A DNA stretch of 64,000 nt from Aquirufa ecclesiirivi (GCF_011250515.1 NZ_JAANOP010000007.1:62001-126000); one strand, 5' to 3'; positions 53,642 to 63,624 are shown, counted from the stretch's first letter. Notes: generated from the letters alone by a model not told the origin. Translations and numbers: made by a program.

Positions 53642-54895
53642 TTAGGCTACAACTTTCATTTGATGGAATACTGTTTTTTCGAATTTCAATTTAGCATAAG
53701 CTAAGTCCACTTCAAAATTTGAAATGTTTGTTTGAGAAGGAATATCAAACATGGCATCTGTCATGATGGCTTCCATAATCGATCTCAAACCACGCGCACC
53801 TAATTTATATTGCATGGCTTGTTCCACCATGTAGGTCAAGGCCTCTTCTGTAAAAGTCAATTGCACCCCTTCCATGTCAAACAATTTTTCATACTGCTTA
53901 ACAAGCGCATTTTTAGGCTTAGTCAAAATGGCTAATAAGGCCACTTGATCCAATGGATTAAGGTAGGTAATCACGGGCAGACGACCTAATAATTCAGGAA
54001 TTAAGCCAAATGATTTTAAATCTTGAGCTGTCACGTATTTCATGATTTGATCCTTTTCAAAAGAATCATGGAAAGTGTCATCTCCAGAAAATCCAATAGG
54101 ACGCGCATTTAAACGCTTAGAAATATGTCGACCGATACCATCAAAAGCACCTCCACAAATGAATAGGATATTCTCAGTGTTCACGGCAATCATTTTTTGA
54201 TCGGGATGTTTTCTTCCTCCTTGTGGTGGAACATTCACGATGGAACCTTCTAATAATTTCAACAATGCTTGCTGAACCCCCTCGCCTGATACATCACGTG
54301 TGATGGATGGGTTATCGGATTTGCGGGCAATTTTGTCGATCTCATCAATGAAAACAATGCCGCATTCTGCTTTGGCCACATCGTAATTAGCTGCTTGCAA
54401 AAGGCGAGTCAAAATGGTTTCTACATCTTCCCCTACATATCCTGCTTCCGTAATTACGGTAGCATCAGCTATACAGAAAGGTACTTGAAGTTTTTGAGCC
54501 AAGGTACGTGCCAAATAGGTCTTACCTGTTCCCGTTTCGCCTACCATTAGGATATTGGATTTTTCAATTTTCACATCCTGTTCGTGACTAGGCTGCATCA
54601 AACGTTTGTAATGGTTATACACCGCTACAGAAAGATGTTTTTTGGCTTCTTCCTGACCGATGACATAAAGATCTAAATGTTCCTTTAAGTCTTTCGGTTT
54701 AACTAATTCAAATTGTTGTTTCGAATTCTTTTTGTTGACTACAGGAGCCCCTAATTCTTCTTTAATGACCTCGTAGCCTTGTTGCAAACATTGATCACAA
54801 ATGTGGCCATCGATACCGGACAATAAAATTCCGACTTCCGACTTGTTACGGCCACAAAATGAGCAATTAATTTGATTCTTTTTGGGATTTGCCAT
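53642..54895 (-). CDS. clpX: ATP-dependent Clp protease ATPase subunit ClpX
   Basis: This 417-residue AAA+ unfoldase has an N-terminal zinc domain ([11 protein letters not shown] and CDQCLQQ), Walker [12 protein letters not shown], Walker [15 protein letters not shown], the pore-1 loop GYVGEDVET and IGFSGDD, and sensor 2 [10 protein letters not shown]. It feeds substrates to ClpP, whose gene lies 2 bp upstream in the same transcript. Length is normal. Confidence 0.97.
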   Translation of the reverse strand: MANPKKNQINCSFCGRNKSEVGILLSGIDGHICDQCLQQGYEVIKEELGAPVVNKKNSKQQFELVKPKDLKEHLDLYVIGQEEAKKHLSVAVYNHYKRLMQPSHEQDVKIEKSNILMVGETGTGKTYLARTLAQKLQVPFCIADATVITEAGYVGEDVETILTRLLQAANYDVAKAECGIVFIDEIDKIARKSDNPSITRDVSGEGVQQALLKLLEGSIVNVPPQGGRKHPDQKMIAVNTENILFICGGAFDGIGRHISKRLNARPIGFSGDDTFHDSFEKDQIMKYVTAQDLKSFGLIPELLGRLPVITYLNPLDQVALLAILTKPKNALVKQYEKLFDMEGVQLTFTEEALTYMVEQAMQYKLGARGLRSIMEAIMTDAMFDIPSQTNISNFEVDLAYAKLKFEKTVFHQMKVVA

Positions 54896-54897
54896 CC

Positions 54898-55605
54898 TTA
54901 CACATTACGGGTTAAAATTTCATCAATCAAACCATACTCCTTCGCCTCTGCTGCTTTCATCCAATAATCACGATCGGAATCACGCTCAATTTCTTCAAAA
55001 GACTTACCTGAATGCTTGGCCAAGATATCGTATAATTCTTGACGAATTTTAACGATTTCACGAGCTGTGATTTCGATATCACGGCTTTGACCTTGAGCTC
55101 CACCAGAAGGTTGGTGTATCATCACACGTGCATGCTCTAAAGCTGAACGTTTTCCTGCAGCACCTCCCGCTAATAATACAGCACCCATGGAGGCCGCTAA
55201 TGAAGTACATACAGTAGCTACTTCGGGACGGATGTAATTCATGGTATCATAAATACCCAAACCTGCATATACGGATCCACCAGGACTATTGATATACATC
55301 ACGATGTCCTTTTTGGCATCCGTGGATTCCATAAACAATAATTGAGCCACGATGATGTTGGCCATATAATCATCCACAGGCACACCCATGAAAATAATAC
55401 GATCCATAATCAATCGTGAAAACACGTCGATCTGAGCAAAACGCATCGGACGCTCCTCAATGATGTATTGGGTCATGTCATCAATACGATGATTCACTTG
55501 GCTTCCCATTTGATTCATGTATTGGTCAACCGCTAAACCGTTTAAGCCTTTATGGTGTACCGCATATTTGCGAAACTCGTCTCCTGATAATTCCTTGGGA
55601 TACAT
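54898..55605 (-). CDS. clpP: ATP-dependent Clp protease proteolytic subunit ClpP
   Basis: The ATG at 55605 gives 235 residues; a longer in-frame start is rejected. The catalytic Ser is in [14 protein letters not shown], the His in [14 protein letters not shown], and the Asp-containing segment [21 protein letters not shown] follows. Typical openings include YIINSPGG-like [17 protein letters not shown]. The protein forms a tetradecamer with ClpX, encoded next. The upstream gene is tig, separated by a terminator. Confidence 0.96.
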   Translation of the reverse strand: MYPKELSGDEFRKYAVHHKGLNGLAVDQYMNQMGSQVNHRIDDMTQYIIEERPMRFAQIDVFSRLIMDRIIFMGVPVDDYMANIIVAQLLFMESTDAKKDIVMYINSPGGSVYAGLGIYDTMNYIRPEVATVCTSLAASMGAVLLAGGAAGKRSALEHARVMIHQPSGGAQGQSRDIEITAREIVKIRQELYDILAKHSGKSFEEIERDSDRDYWMKAAEAKEYGLIDEILTRNV

Positions 55606-55698
55606 AATTTTTAGTTTAAGATTCAAAATTAAAATAATTGTCGGATTAATTGCGAGCAATTAGCTGGTAAACCAAATTTAGAAATGCTTAGTTCACAC

Positions 55699-55722
55699 AA
55701 AACCCCGTAAAAACGGGGTTTT
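55699..55722 (-). terminator. Rho-independent terminator after tig
   Basis: AAAACCCCGT, loop of four, then ACGGGGTTTT makes a 10-bp stem. On the minus strand the run TTTTG completes the signal. It lies 25 bp after the tig stop and 94 bp before the clpP start. Confidence 0.8.
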
Positions 55723-55746
55723 GAAAATTCCAACAAATATCCTGTA

Positions 55747-57087
55747 CTACAAAGCTGCAGCGATTTCTTTGAATTTATCCACATCGATTTTAGAAATCTT
55801 GTGTGGGATTTTTTCTACAATGACAGAGGATACTTTATCTGCAAAAGCTTGATTGTATAAATTCATGAAATTGTCAGACTTCGATTTATCGCTCAAATAA
55901 CCCATGGCTATTTTCTCAATCATTTCTTCGATGCCTGGTTGATCAGCCGACAAATAACCGCCAAATTGTTGACGAACCATGTCTTTTGCTTTTTCTACCA
56001 CCTCTGCATATTCAACTTTCACTTCAAATTTCTCAGCGATTTCATTTTTGATTAGGTTCCAACGGATATCCTTTTTCACATTATCAAAATCTTGATCAAT
56101 TTGCTCTGGAGTAAATTTACCTTCATTGATACGTACTAACCAATTACGTAAAAATGCTTCTGGCAAATCAATTTTCACTTGATCTAACAAGGCTTTTTCA
56201 GCATCGATACGTAACAAATAATTGGCTTCGCGCTTGTAGTTATCTTGAACAATCTCAATTAATTGCTCACGGAAACTTGCTTCGTCAGTAGCTTTGCCTG
56301 CTCCTAATACTTTATCAAAAAATGCTTGATCCAAATTGGCAGGAACCGAACGAGTGATATCTTCTACGACGTAAGAAACCTCACCTGTCAACTCACTTAC
56401 TTCCTCTTCCTTCTTACCTGTAGCTAATGCCAATGATTTAGCATCATTAAATACTTTATCGATCGCAAATTTCAAGGTACCTCCTACCTTAGCCCCTAAG
56501 AAAATCTTTTTCGATTTATCGTTGATGGAATGCAAAGGTATAGCTGATTTCTCTACCCAATCACCTTGAGTGAAAGTTCCAAAAACCAAATCACGGTCTT
56601 CAACTGACTCAGGATGAGTCTGCTCTCCAAATTGCTTCTTCAAGTTCTCGATCGTTTCATCAATTTCTTTTTTATCGGCTTTGATTTCGTAAGAATTAAC
56701 TGTTTTGATTTGATCTAAATCGACAGCAAACTCACCATGGAAACCTAAATCATAATGGAAGGTGAATTCCGTATCTTTTTCCCAGTCGATCGAGTCTGCT
56801 TCTTCAACAGCCGGCATTGGCTCGCCAACTAGGTTTAATTTATTTTCTTTGATATAATCACTAACCGCATGACCCAATAAATGATTGATTTCTTCCACTA
56901 AAATGGATTGACCTGCCAATTTCTTGATTAATGGCATAGGTACCATACCCGGACGAAAACCTTTGATGCTCGCCTTTTTACGGTAATCTTTTAATTTAGT
57001 TTCTACTTTTTCTTGGTAATCAGCAGCTGAAACGACAACAGTCAAACGACCTTCTAAATCATTTGAATGGTTGAGCGAAATATTCAT
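55747..57087 (-). CDS. tig: Trigger factor
   Basis: This 446-residue ribosome-bound chaperone has the N-terminal signature KASIKGFRPGMVPMPLIKKL, which resembles the GFRxGxxP ribosome-binding loop. The middle region retains an FKBP-like scaffold (FGTFTQGDW), although the typical peptidyl-prolyl isomerase residues are not clear. The C-terminal helical domain is complete. It shares the classic tig-clpP-clpX order, but terminators separate tig from clpP and from the tRNA. Confidence 0.93.
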   Translation of the reverse strand: MNISLNHSNDLEGRLTVVVSAADYQEKVETKLKDYRKKASIKGFRPGMVPMPLIKKLAGQSILVEEINHLLGHAVSDYIKENKLNLVGEPMPAVEEADSIDWEKDTEFTFHYDLGFHGEFAVDLDQIKTVNSYEIKADKKEIDETIENLKKQFGEQTHPESVEDRDLVFGTFTQGDWVEKSAIPLHSINDKSKKIFLGAKVGGTLKFAIDKVFNDAKSLALATGKKEEEVSELTGEVSYVVEDITRSVPANLDQAFFDKVLGAGKATDEASFREQLIEIVQDNYKREANYLLRIDAEKALLDQVKIDLPEAFLRNWLVRINEGKFTPEQIDQDFDNVKKDIRWNLIKNEIAEKFEVKVEYAEVVEKAKDMVRQQFGGYLSADQPGIEEMIEKIAMGYLSDKSKSDNFMNLYNQAFADKVSSVIVEKIPHKISKIDVDKFKEIAAAL

Positions 57088-57111
57088 ATGGAAGTATTTA
57101 AATTTTTAATT

Positions 57112-57147
57112 AAAAAAAGCCCCCAATACCTTTTGGTCTTGAGGGCT
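57112..57147 (-). terminator. Rho-independent terminator of tRNA-Leu
   Basis: On the minus strand AGCCCTCAA and TTGGGGGCT pair, with a further ACC/GGT stem and an AAAA loop, followed by a run of seven T. It lies just after the tRNA 3' end and before tig. Confidence 0.9.
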
Positions 57148-57153
57148 TGCCGA

Positions 57154-57238
57154 TGGTACGGGCGGAGGGACTCGAACCCCCATGCCTCGCGGCGCCAGAT
57201 CCTAAGTCTGGTATGTCTACCAATTCCACCACGCCCGC
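57154..57238 (-). tRNA. tRNA-Leu (anticodon TAG)
   Basis: Read on the minus strand, the acceptor stem GCGGGCG pairs with CGCCCGT, discriminator A and an encoded CCA at 57154-57156. The anticodon stem is CCAGA/TCTGG around loop CTTAGGA, giving TAG (reads CUA and related Leu codons). The T-arm contains GGTTCGAGTCC. A long variable arm (class II tRNA) is consistent with Leu. Length is 85 nt with CCA. Confidence 0.96.
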
Positions 57239-57422
57239 TTGCATTTGGAGGTGCAAAGGTAATTAGCAAAATCTAGTATTCCAAAACACTTGGAAAATTT
57301 ATATTGGGCTCCCTAATTTCGTCTCAATAATCAAAAAAGAAATCGCAAATTTTAACAGCTTTTAAGATTAAATGCGATTATTGTAAGCTTTTCTAAGCTA
57401 ATTTTAGCAATTCAATTGAACC

Positions 57423-57539
57423 ATGAAACAAGAAACACCGCACCATCACACCAATTGGAAAGTTTGGTATCTATCCATGGGCCTTTTCGTGGTATTGATT
57501 ATTCTATTTTTTGTGATTTTTAGCGCCATATTCCAATAA
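57423..57539 (+). CDS. 38-residue single-pass membrane peptide coupled to a sodium:solute symporter
   Basis: The frame ATG at 57423 to TAA at 57539 encodes a 38-residue protein: a basic, His-containing N-terminus (MKQETPHHHTNWKVWYLS) and one membrane helix (MGLFVVLIILFFVIFSAIF). The stop is 2 bp before the symporter ATG at 57542, so translation is surely coupled. Tiny subunits beside transporters are known in other systems; I do not recognise this family. The open frame is too short to be certain, but the coupling, composition and absence of any other role for the 117 bp favour a real gene. Confidence 0.6.
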   Translation: MKQETPHHHTNWKVWYLSMGLFVVLIILFFVIFSAIFQ

Positions 57540-57541
57540 AC

Positions 57542-59233
57542 ATGCATCTATTAGACTGGATAGTTTTACTATTGACCATTGGAGGAATTGTGCTCTATGG
57601 AAGTTGGAAAGGAAGAGAAGCTAAACACTCATTGAAAGGCTTTTTATTAGCTGATCGAGAGCTCCCTTGGTACCACATTCTTTTGTCGGTCATGGCTACT
57701 CAGGCATCCGCCATTACCTTTTTATCAGTACCAGGACAAGCCTATACCGATGGTATGCGTTTCGTACAGTTTTATTTGGGATTGCCCATTGCCATGATTG
57801 TGCTTTCTGTCACCTTCATTCCTCAATATTATCAACTAAAGATATTTACTGCTTACCAATTCTTGGAAGAACGATTTGATTCCAAAACACGTATTTTAAC
57901 AAGTTTTCTGTTTCTGATTCCACGGGCTCTTTCTACTGGAGTCACCATTGCAGCGCCATCCATCATACTTTCTACCTTATTAGGATGGGATTTAACCTGG
58001 ACCAATTGCGTCACTGCGGCCGTGGTAACTTTCTATTGTATTTTTGGTGGATCCAAAACCATTTCCTACACTCAATTATTACAAATGGGTGTAGTATTAG
58101 CGGGGATGGTCATTGCTGCCATTTACATCATTCAGGCATTACCTCAAGAAATAGGGATGAAGGAATCCTTGCAACTTGCAGGCAAAATGGGAAAAATCAA
58201 TTTAATCGATTGGAAATTTGATATCAACAATCGCTATACCATTTGGTCAGGTATCATTGGTGGATTCTTTTTACAGCTTTCTTATTTTGGTACAGATCAA
58301 AGCCAAGTCGGTCGTTATTTAACAGGGCATACTGCAAACGAAAGTAAGAAAGGACTCATGCTGAATGGTTTTTTAAAAATCCCGATGCAATTTTTCATCT
58401 TGTTGGTCGGAATATTAGTTTTTGTTTTTTACCAATTCAATCAGGCTCCCCTGTTTTTCAACAAAACAACTGAACTGAGCTGGAGTACTGCCAAGGGGCA
58501 TGAAGCCATAGATCAAGAGAACAAACAAATTTTCAATCAGAAAAAACAGACAGAAAAGGCCTTAATTCAAGCTATTTCGAAAGAAGAAACAGCTAAAATT
58601 CCTGTTTTGAAATCTCAAATCATGGATTTGCATGAGCAGCAAGCTAAGGTCAAAGAGAAAGCAGTTGAATTATTGAAATCGCAAAATCTTAAAGCGGAAA
58701 GTCAAGATACCAATTATATATTTCTACGATTCATAGTTGATCATTTGCCCATTGGTTTGGTGGGCTTTTTAATTGCCATGATCTTATTGGCCTCCATGGG
58801 CTCTATGGCATCCGCTTTTGGTTCCTTGACTTCTACCGTCATGGTGGATATTTACCAAAGATTCATCAATCAGCATGCCAGTAATGAACATTATTGGTGG
58901 TCATCCAAATTAGTCACTCTAGCCTGGGGCATTTTTTGCTTGGTAGTAGCTCAATTTGCCGTGAATATGGGTAGCTTGATTGAAGTAGTTAACATATTAG
59001 GCTCCTGGTTTTATGGCACCATTTTAGGTGTCTTTCTTTGCGCTTTTTATTTACCTAAAACTCGAGGTTCGCATGTATTTTGGGCTGCCATTATTGCTGA
59101 AGCATTTGTGATATATGCTTGGAAAATAGACTTAATGGCTTTTTTGTGGCTGAACGTGCTAGGTTGTGTACTGGTTGTCTCTTTAGCTTTTATATTCCAA
59201 GGGATTGGCCAACTAACTAAGGCAAAACCTTAA
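57542..59233 (+). CDS. Sodium:solute symporter (SSS family) with a hydrophilic loop insertion
   Basis: This 563-residue transporter has about 13-14 membrane helices. Family segments include SVMATQASAITFLSVPGQAYTDGMRF, FFLQLSYFGTDQSQVGRYLTG (part of the sodium site) and LLASMGSMASAFGSLTSTVMVD. Between residues about 300 and 388 lies a polar, helical, coiled-coil-like insertion (NKKTTE...QKKQTEKALIQAISKEE). The substrate, perhaps a sugar or carboxylate, cannot be named. The 3' end overlaps the convergent cyclophilin gene by 17 bp. Confidence 0.9.
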   Translation: MHLLDWIVLLLTIGGIVLYGSWKGREAKHSLKGFLLADRELPWYHILLSVMATQASAITFLSVPGQAYTDGMRFVQFYLGLPIAMIVLSVTFIPQYYQLKIFTAYQFLEERFDSKTRILTSFLFLIPRALSTGVTIAAPSIILSTLLGWDLTWTNCVTAAVVTFYCIFGGSKTISYTQLLQMGVVLAGMVIAAIYIIQALPQEIGMKESLQLAGKMGKINLIDWKFDINNRYTIWSGIIGGFFLQLSYFGTDQSQVGRYLTGHTANESKKGLMLNGFLKIPMQFFILLVGILVFVFYQFNQAPLFFNKTTELSWSTAKGHEAIDQENKQIFNQKKQTEKALIQAISKEETAKIPVLKSQIMDLHEQQAKVKEKAVELLKSQNLKAESQDTNYIFLRFIVDHLPIGLVGFLIAMILLASMGSMASAFGSLTSTVMVDIYQRFINQHASNEHYWWSSKLVTLAWGIFCLVVAQFAVNMGSLIEVVNILGSWFYGTILGVFLCAFYLPKTRGSHVFWAAIIAEAFVIYAWKIDLMAFLWLNVLGCVLVVSLAFIFQGIGQLTKAKP

Positions 59234-59792
59234 TATCAAATTTGACAGGAATGACGGGTTTTTCGTCGTAGGATTTGGCGTTAAAGATGGAATCAACAAC
59301 AGCCATTCCTTTGGTGACTTTTCCGAAAACCACGTATTTCTTATAAAAGCGGGCCGCTTGTTCAGTATCGGTGACAATAAAAAATTCAGTTGGCGACGAT
59401 GCTTGTTCGGGGTTTCCTTCGTCATATCGTGCCATGGCTAAGCTTCCTCGCACAGGTTTTAATGTATCGACGTATTCCGCTGGAACTAAATAATTCAATC
59501 GATCACTGTATTCTCCTCCTCCTTGAATTCCGGTAACATAAACGATTCGATAAAAATAGCGGTCTTCAAAATAACCCATTTTCACTAATCGGATAAAATT
59601 CAGTCGGTGTAAGGGAGTTCGATCATCCAATTCCATTTCAAAATCCCCAAGTCGTGTTGTGACAAGAACTTTTTTTTCTGTCCATTTATCTGCCCCTTTT
59701 TGCAAGGATTCCTTTACATGAACAGGGTCCAAATTCCAATTGGATTGGCAAGAAAACAGACAACATGTAAATAATATAAAGAGTATACGCAT
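59217..59792 (-). CDS. Lipoprotein cyclophilin-type peptidyl-prolyl isomerase
   Basis: This 191-residue protein has a lipoprotein signal (MRILFILFTCCLFSC, Cys 15) and a cyclophilin domain from about residue 40. Domain parts include VLVTTRLGDFEMELDDRTPLHRLNFIRLVKMGYFEDRYFYRIV, GIQGGGEYSD, RGSLAMARYDEGNPEQASSPTEFFIV and YVVFGKVTKGMAVVDSI. It would assist folding in the periplasm. The ATG at 59792 abuts the T-run of an upstream terminator, so it appears to lack its own leader. Confidence 0.9.
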   Translation of the reverse strand: MRILFILFTCCLFSCQSNWNLDPVHVKESLQKGADKWTEKKVLVTTRLGDFEMELDDRTPLHRLNFIRLVKMGYFEDRYFYRIVYVTGIQGGGEYSDRLNYLVPAEYVDTLKPVRGSLAMARYDEGNPEQASSPTEFFIVTDTEQAARFYKKYVVFGKVTKGMAVVDSIFNAKSYDEKPVIPVKFDIKVLP

Positions 59793-59818
59793 AAAAAAAA
59801 GGGGGCCTAAAAGCCCCC
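59793..59818 (-). terminator. Rho-independent terminator after the MFS gene
   Basis: On the minus strand GGGGGC, loop of about six, then GCCCCC is followed by TTTTTTTT. It sits 22 bp after the MFS stop. The T-run ends exactly at the start codon of the cyclophilin gene, so that gene depends on read-through or on initiation inside the terminator. Confidence 0.9.
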
Positions 59819-59840
59819 TAATTTAATTCAAATATCTGGT

Positions 59841-61052
59841 TTATGCAGAATGGTTAACTTTCTTTCCAAAGAAGTATAATCCAACAAATGCTACTATTAA
59901 GATAGCTGGGAAAATCAACATATTAGAAAGAGTCGCTTGTCCAGCAGCTAAATCAGCAGCATCACCTGCTAATCCTGTTGCCTCTGCAGCCACTTTGTTT
60001 TCTTGAATCCAAGCACCAATAATAGGCTGGAACATAGAAGAAGAAAACATACCGATACCACCTAAGATCGATAATCCTAAAGCTCCAGTTTGAGGCATCG
60101 TCTCACTTACATAGCCTAACATGTTTGGCCAGAAGTAGCAAATACCTAATGCAAAGAATACCGCTGCTACGTATAACATAGAACCGTCCATTGTAGACAT
60201 CATGTATAAACCGATGACACCAAAGATGGCAGAACCTAAAAGAACACCAACAGTATTTAATTTATGAATGATTGGGCCAGCAAAATAACGACCAACGGCC
60301 ATTAAACCTGTTACAAGAGCTAAGATTAACATCGGACTAGCACCTGCTTTTGCTAAGATTGGACCAACCCATTGCTGTGGACCAAATTCAGAAATAGCTG
60401 TTAAAGCCATACATGCTGCCATGAATAGGTACAATGGATTTAACATTGCTTTGAAACTATCCAACGCATTCTCTGCACCAGCACGAGGCTTAGGGAAAGT
60501 TTGACCGTAAAATAATACGGCATAAACAGCAGTAGGGATTAAAATAACCCAAATTTGCGCTTGCCAAGGCATAGACGCATCCGTCATGAATTTAGAGATC
60601 AATGAACCTATCACAATACCACCTGGGAACCACATGTGAAAACGATTCAATTTACTGTTGAAATCCAATCCTGAATAAGAATCAGCAATCATCGGATTAC
60701 AAGCAGCTTCCGTACAACCGTTACCTAAACCAATCAATAAAGTTGAAATCAATAAGGTATCATAACCCGTAGCATAAATAGTTAAAAGGATACCAATGGT
60801 ATGTGCGATCAAGGCAATTTGCATGATCAATTTGGGTCCAATGGCTGAATAGAAAACCCCACCAAGAATCATGGATATCGGGAAACCTAAAAACCACATT
60901 TGATTGATATGTCCTAATTGGACTGTATCTAGGTTTAGCTCTGCTCCTAACTGCGTTAGAATACCTGCTCTTATGCTAAAAGAGAAGGCCGTCGTGATAA
61001 GCGCAAAACAGCTAGCATAAAACAGGCGATTTGCATTAATGGTTTGACTCAT
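59841..61052 (-). CDS. MFS transporter, probable sugar or nucleoside permease
   Basis: This 403-residue membrane protein has 12 hydrophobic segments and belongs to the sugar-porter-like MFS group seen next to Gfo/Idh/MocA genes. Supporting segments are AFSFSIRAGILTQLGAEL, LIGLGNGCTEAACNPMIADSY, WFPGGIVIGSLISKFM and ILGGIGMFSSSMFQPIIGAW. It is divergent from the oxidoreductase operon at 61266 across 213 bp that hold no gene. It probably imports the substrate of that operon. A strong terminator follows. Confidence 0.88.
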   Translation of the reverse strand: MSQTINANRLFYASCFALITTAFSFSIRAGILTQLGAELNLDTVQLGHINQMWFLGFPISMILGGVFYSAIGPKLIMQIALIAHTIGILLTIYATGYDTLLISTLLIGLGNGCTEAACNPMIADSYSGLDFNSKLNRFHMWFPGGIVIGSLISKFMTDASMPWQAQIWVILIPTAVYAVLFYGQTFPKPRAGAENALDSFKAMLNPLYLFMAACMALTAISEFGPQQWVGPILAKAGASPMLILALVTGLMAVGRYFAGPIIHKLNTVGVLLGSAIFGVIGLYMMSTMDGSMLYVAAVFFALGICYFWPNMLGYVSETMPQTGALGLSILGGIGMFSSSMFQPIIGAWIQENKVAAEATGLAGDAADLAAGQATLSNMLIFPAILIVAFVGLYFFGKKVNHSA

Positions 61053-61265
61053 AGTTGTTTAGATTTAGTTAAAGGGTGAAACAACGTTTTTTCTTGAAAA
61101 ATTAAAAATTAACATTAGAAAAATCATGTCAAAAAAACGAAAAGATTTTCAAAGTTTCCTATTAAATTGAAAATATTTTTAATATTTCATTAATTCTACA
61201 GCGCTTTTGGCTCAAATTAGTATATTTAGAGTCAATTTTTTAAAAAAATCTAAATCAATAAATAT

Positions 61266-62462
61266 ATGATTCAGGGAGGATCTTCTACACAGGCTAAAAA
61301 CCGTCAAGGCAGAAAAATCCGTATGGGGATGATTGGTGGTAGTTTAGAAGCATTTATTGGGGCAGTACATCGCCGTGGTTCCCAATTAGATGGAGAAATC
61401 GAGTTAGTATGTGGAGCATTTAGCTCCAGTGCAGAAAAATCGAAGGCAACAGGCGCTGCCTTATATTTAGAACCTAGTCGTGTATACGGATCATACGAAG
61501 AAATGATTCTACAGGAAAAGGCCTTGCCGGAAGGTGAGCGAATGGATTTTGTATCCATAGTTACACCCAACCACCTGCATTTTCCAGCGGCCAAAATGGC
61601 GCTAGAAAATGGATTTCACGTCGTTTGTGACAAACCTGCCACGTTAAACCTAGACGAGGCTAAGGAATTAAAGAAAGTCATTGAAGCTTCAGGACTTATC
61701 TTCGCTTTGACCCATAATTACACGGGATATCCGATGATCAAGGAAGCCAAGCATTTGGTTGATTCGGGTGAATTAGGTGAAATCCGCAAAGTCATTGTAG
61801 AATATCCTCAAGGTTGGTTAATCGATCTAGTAGAGGCTACTGGCCAAAAGCAAGCGGCATGGAGAACCGATCCGGCTCGTTGTGGCGCTGCTGGTGCGGT
61901 AGGTGATATTGGTACTCATGCTGAAAACTTAGCAGAATATATCACAGGTTTACATATTGATGAATTATGTGCCGATTTAACCATTTTTGTCGATGGCCGT
62001 CAATTGGATGATGATGGAAACATTTTGATCCATTATAACAATGGCGCTAGAGGCGTTTTGCATTGCAGTCAGATTTGTAATGGAGAAGAAAACGACTTAA
62101 ACATCCGTGTTTATGGTTCAAAAGCTGGAATTGTTTGGCACCAAATGGACCCCAATACATTGATTATCAAGTCGAGAGATGGAGGAAGTAGAACTATTCG
62201 TACCAATGTGGGAAATCTTTCTGCTCAAGCACAAGCACATACGCGTCAACCAGCTGGACATCCAGAAGGATACGTTGAAACCTTTGCTAATATTTACCGT
62301 AATTTTGCTTTTGCCCTTCGTGCTCGTTGGGAAGGCAAAGAACAAGATCCTTTGTACGATTTCCCAGGAATTGACGAAGGAATTAAAGGGATGGCATTCA
62401 TCGAAAATGTGGTTAGATCATCTAAGGATAATACAAATAAGTGGACCAAATTTGAAATTTAA
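61266..62462 (+). CDS. Gfo/Idh/MocA family oxidoreductase
   Basis: This 398-residue cytoplasmic enzyme has the nucleotide-binding loop MGMIGGSLEAFIGAVHRR, the substrate-face motif VCDKPATLNLDEAKELK and the catalytic-face segment GDIGTHAENLAEYITG. Length is a little above the family mean. It starts the operon of two oxidoreductases and a TIM-barrel protein. Clusters like this catalyse NAD-linked 3-keto-glycoside or inositol-type chemistry. Substrate unknown. Confidence 0.93.
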   Translation: MIQGGSSTQAKNRQGRKIRMGMIGGSLEAFIGAVHRRGSQLDGEIELVCGAFSSSAEKSKATGAALYLEPSRVYGSYEEMILQEKALPEGERMDFVSIVTPNHLHFPAAKMALENGFHVVCDKPATLNLDEAKELKKVIEASGLIFALTHNYTGYPMIKEAKHLVDSGELGEIRKVIVEYPQGWLIDLVEATGQKQAAWRTDPARCGAAGAVGDIGTHAENLAEYITGLHIDELCADLTIFVDGRQLDDDGNILIHYNNGARGVLHCSQICNGEENDLNIRVYGSKAGIVWHQMDPNTLIIKSRDGGSRTIRTNVGNLSAQAQAHTRQPAGHPEGYVETFANIYRNFAFALRARWEGKEQDPLYDFPGIDEGIKGMAFIENVVRSSKDNTNKWTKFEI

Positions 62463-62473
62463 TATAGAACAAC

Positions 62474-63619
62474 ATGACAAAAATTAAAGTTGGAATCGTA
62501 GGTACAGGCTTTATTGGACCTGCTCATATTGAGGCATTAAGACGATTACCGAATGTAGAAGTAGCTGCACTTTGTGAGGTTACTATTGAATTAGCTGAAG
62601 CAAAAGCGAAACAATTGGGAATCCCTCGTTGGTATACTTTCGATGAATTAATGAAACAAGACGACATCGAATGCGTACATATTTGTACACCAAACTTCCT
62701 ACACTATTCTCAGTCGAAAGCGGCCTTATTAGCTGGCAAACATGTGGTTTGTGAAAAACCATTGGCGAAAGACTTGCATGAAGCGGAAGAATTAGTGGAA
62801 TTAGCGGCTAAATCTGGCAAAGTGAATGCCGTCCACTTTAATTTACGTTATTATCCTTTGGTACGTCAAATGAAAACCATGCGTGAAAAAGGTGATTTAG
62901 GTGAGGTTTACTCGATTATTGGTTCATATTTACAAGATTGGTTGTTTTATGAAACAGATTACAATTGGCGCTTGGAACCAGATAAATCAGGTGATTCTCG
63001 TGCGATTGCCGATATTGGATCTCACTTAATGGATATCATTGAATATATCACAGGTTTAAAAACAGTAGAAGTGATGGCCGATTTTAATACGGTACACCCT
63101 ACACGTAAGAAGCCATTGAAAGCGATTGAAACCTATTCTGGCAAAATGCTTCAACCGGAGGATTATGCGGATGTTAACATCACGACGGAAGATCATGCCA
63201 ATGTATTATTACGTTTTGACAATGGCAACCGTGGATCGATTACGGTATCTCAAGTTTCGGCTGGACGTAAAAACCAATTGAAATTAGAGATTTCTGGTTC
63301 TAAGAAAACCTTTGCTTGGAATTCAGAAGCTCCTAACGAAGTCTGGTTAGGTAATAGAGATCAAGCAAACCAAGTTTTAATGCGTGATCCATCTTTGGCA
63401 TATCCTGAAGCCTCAGCGATTATGACATTCCCTGGAGGACATAATGAAGGTTTCCCAGATACATCAAAGCAATTATTTAAGGAAGTTTATGCGGCTATTG
63501 AGCAAGGAAAACAACCGGAGAAGCCTAGCTATCCAACCTTTGCAGACGGATACCGTGAATTATTAATTTGTGAAAAAATTCTTGAAAGTACCCGCAAGCA
63601 AGCGTGGGTTAAAATTTAA
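62474..63619 (+). CDS. Gfo/Idh/MocA family oxidoreductase
   Basis: This 381-residue protein has VGIVGTGFIGPAHIEAL, VCEKPLAKDLHEAEELVEL and IADIGSHLMDIIEYITGL as loop, EKP and catalytic-face motifs. It follows the previous oxidoreductase after 11 bp and precedes the TIM-barrel gene after 5 bp. The two oxidoreductases are only moderately similar, so they probably act on successive or reciprocal steps rather than duplicating one function. Confidence 0.94.
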   Translation: MTKIKVGIVGTGFIGPAHIEALRRLPNVEVAALCEVTIELAEAKAKQLGIPRWYTFDELMKQDDIECVHICTPNFLHYSQSKAALLAGKHVVCEKPLAKDLHEAEELVELAAKSGKVNAVHFNLRYYPLVRQMKTMREKGDLGEVYSIIGSYLQDWLFYETDYNWRLEPDKSGDSRAIADIGSHLMDIIEYITGLKTVEVMADFNTVHPTRKKPLKAIETYSGKMLQPEDYADVNITTEDHANVLLRFDNGNRGSITVSQVSAGRKNQLKLEISGSKKTFAWNSEAPNEVWLGNRDQANQVLMRDPSLAYPEASAIMTFPGGHNEGFPDTSKQLFKEVYAAIEQGKQPEKPSYPTFADGYRELLICEKILESTRKQAWVKI

Positions 63620-63624
63620 TAACT

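Noticed and set aside
57067-57276. Open frames across the tRNA-Leu region on both strands
   Set aside because: They run through a clear tRNA and its terminator, and their composition is not protein-like.
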